This document shows positions 5,346 to 5,448 of a stretch of DNA of 5,448 nt, one piece after another. Position 1 is the first letter of the stretch, and each line of letters begins with the position of its first letter. The position numbers and the translations under genes are program-made. Source of the stretch: Planctomycetota bacterium. Its GTDB lineage: Bacteria > Planctomycetota > Phycisphaerae > WQYP01. The stretch covers positions 1-5,448 of the forward strand of contig JAJZGH010000291.1 of assembly GCA_021798635.1 (NCBI GenBank). Direction: 5' to 3'. The notes below the pieces were generated by a model that made no database searches, was not told the origin of the DNA, and worked only from the letters and a program-made list of their open reading frames with translations.

Positions 5346-5352
5346 TCTTTCA

Positions 5353-5448
5353 ATGGCAGTTAAGCAGATTTCGTTTGATGAATCAGCGCGTAAAAGTTTA
5401 CTTGAAGGCGTAACCAAACTGGCTTCCGCCGTTAAAAGCAGATCGGAA
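5353..5448 (+). CDS. groEL: 60 kDa chaperonin GroEL, N-terminal fragment
   Basis: GroEL forms the ATP-driven double-ring folding chamber of the cytoplasm, with GroES as lid. Only 32 codons lie in the window. MAVKQISFDESARKSLLEGV then TKLASAVKS follows the family N-terminus (MAAKxxxFxxxARxxLLxGVxxLAxAVK) closely, with the right spacing from the start to AVK. The family then continues with a TLGPxGRN motif of the ATP site, but here the reading ends RSE. Those last codons (AGATCGGAA, 5440-5448) equal the start of the Illumina adapter and are probably not genomic. The true coding match thus stops at about 5439. No groES is visible upstream; it may lie elsewhere, or the gene may be one of several groEL copies. 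The ATG is supported by AAGGAG. Confidence 0.85.
   Translation, partial: MAVKQISFDESARKSLLEGVTKLASAVKSRSE
5440..5448 (+). other. Probable sequencing-adapter remnant at the contig end
   Basis: AGATCGGAA is identical to the first nine bases of the Illumina TruSeq adapter (AGATCGGAAGAGC). It lies at the very edge of the window and replaces the expected T-L-G of GroEL. Both facts point to untrimmed read-through carried into the assembly. Confidence 0.75.

Larger units (their letters stand above)
4831..5352. other. Divergent intergenic region between gdhA and groEL
   Basis: About 520 bp separates the two divergent start codons, so promoters for both operons should lie here. Repeats occupy 4924-5035. 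A hairpin sits at 5094-5119: CCCCTGCC pairs with GGCA and GGGG across a GAAAA bulge. A perfect TTGACA (5062-5067) has only a poor -10 match 17 bp on (TTTGGT), so a groEL promoter there is speculative. I see no CIRCE element (TTAGCACTC inverted repeat), the usual HrcA operator of groE genes. The open frames on either strand are translations of the repeats and lack family motifs. Confidence 0.65.

Noticed and set aside
4935..5417. 160-residue minus-strand frame
   Set aside because: Its C-terminal part is the translated heptamer array and its start overlaps groEL; no motif supports it.

Overview
The window looks like one end of a contig from a GC-moderate bacterial genome, most plausibly a member of the Planctomycetota (Phycisphaerae-like). 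This lineage guess is an inference. It rests on the look of the intergenic repeats (CGCGGAT nonamer runs, heptamer tracts) and of the GroEL N-terminus, and it was not checked by any search.

Layout. (1) Positions 2-169, plus strand: the last 55 codons of an AMP-forming acyl synthetase of the Aas / acyl-ACP synthetase type. (2) Positions 170-1619: about 1.45 kb between convergent genes, without a convincing intact gene. It holds several repeat families: three CGCGGAT nonamer elements, three degenerate copies of a hairpin-bearing element, a terminator-like GGGGAC/GTCCCC hairpin, a 54/55-bp tandem repeat, and a possible small frameshifted gene relic near 965-1101. (3) Positions 1620-4830, minus strand: a tightly packed operon transcribed in the order glutamate dehydrogenase, MFS transporter, purN. 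The genes join through 4-nt GTGA and ATGA stop/start overlaps. (4) Positions 4831-5352: a divergent intergenic region with a heptamer repeat tract and a groEL leader carrying a bulged hairpin. (5) Positions 5353-5448, plus strand: the first codons of groEL.

The last nine bases (5440-5448) are identical to the start of the Illumina TruSeq adapter, and they begin exactly where the GroEL consensus is lost. The right edge is therefore probably an assembly artefact, not genome sequence.

The operon pairs ammonium/glutamate interconversion (GDH) with glycinamide ribonucleotide formylation in purine synthesis (PurN) and a transporter of unknown substrate. The overlaps indicate co-translation; a shared nitrogen or purine theme is only inference. 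I found no sign of a defence system, CRISPR array, integrase or other novel protein system. The unusual content is the dense set of intergenic repeats, the possible gene relic and the adapter end.
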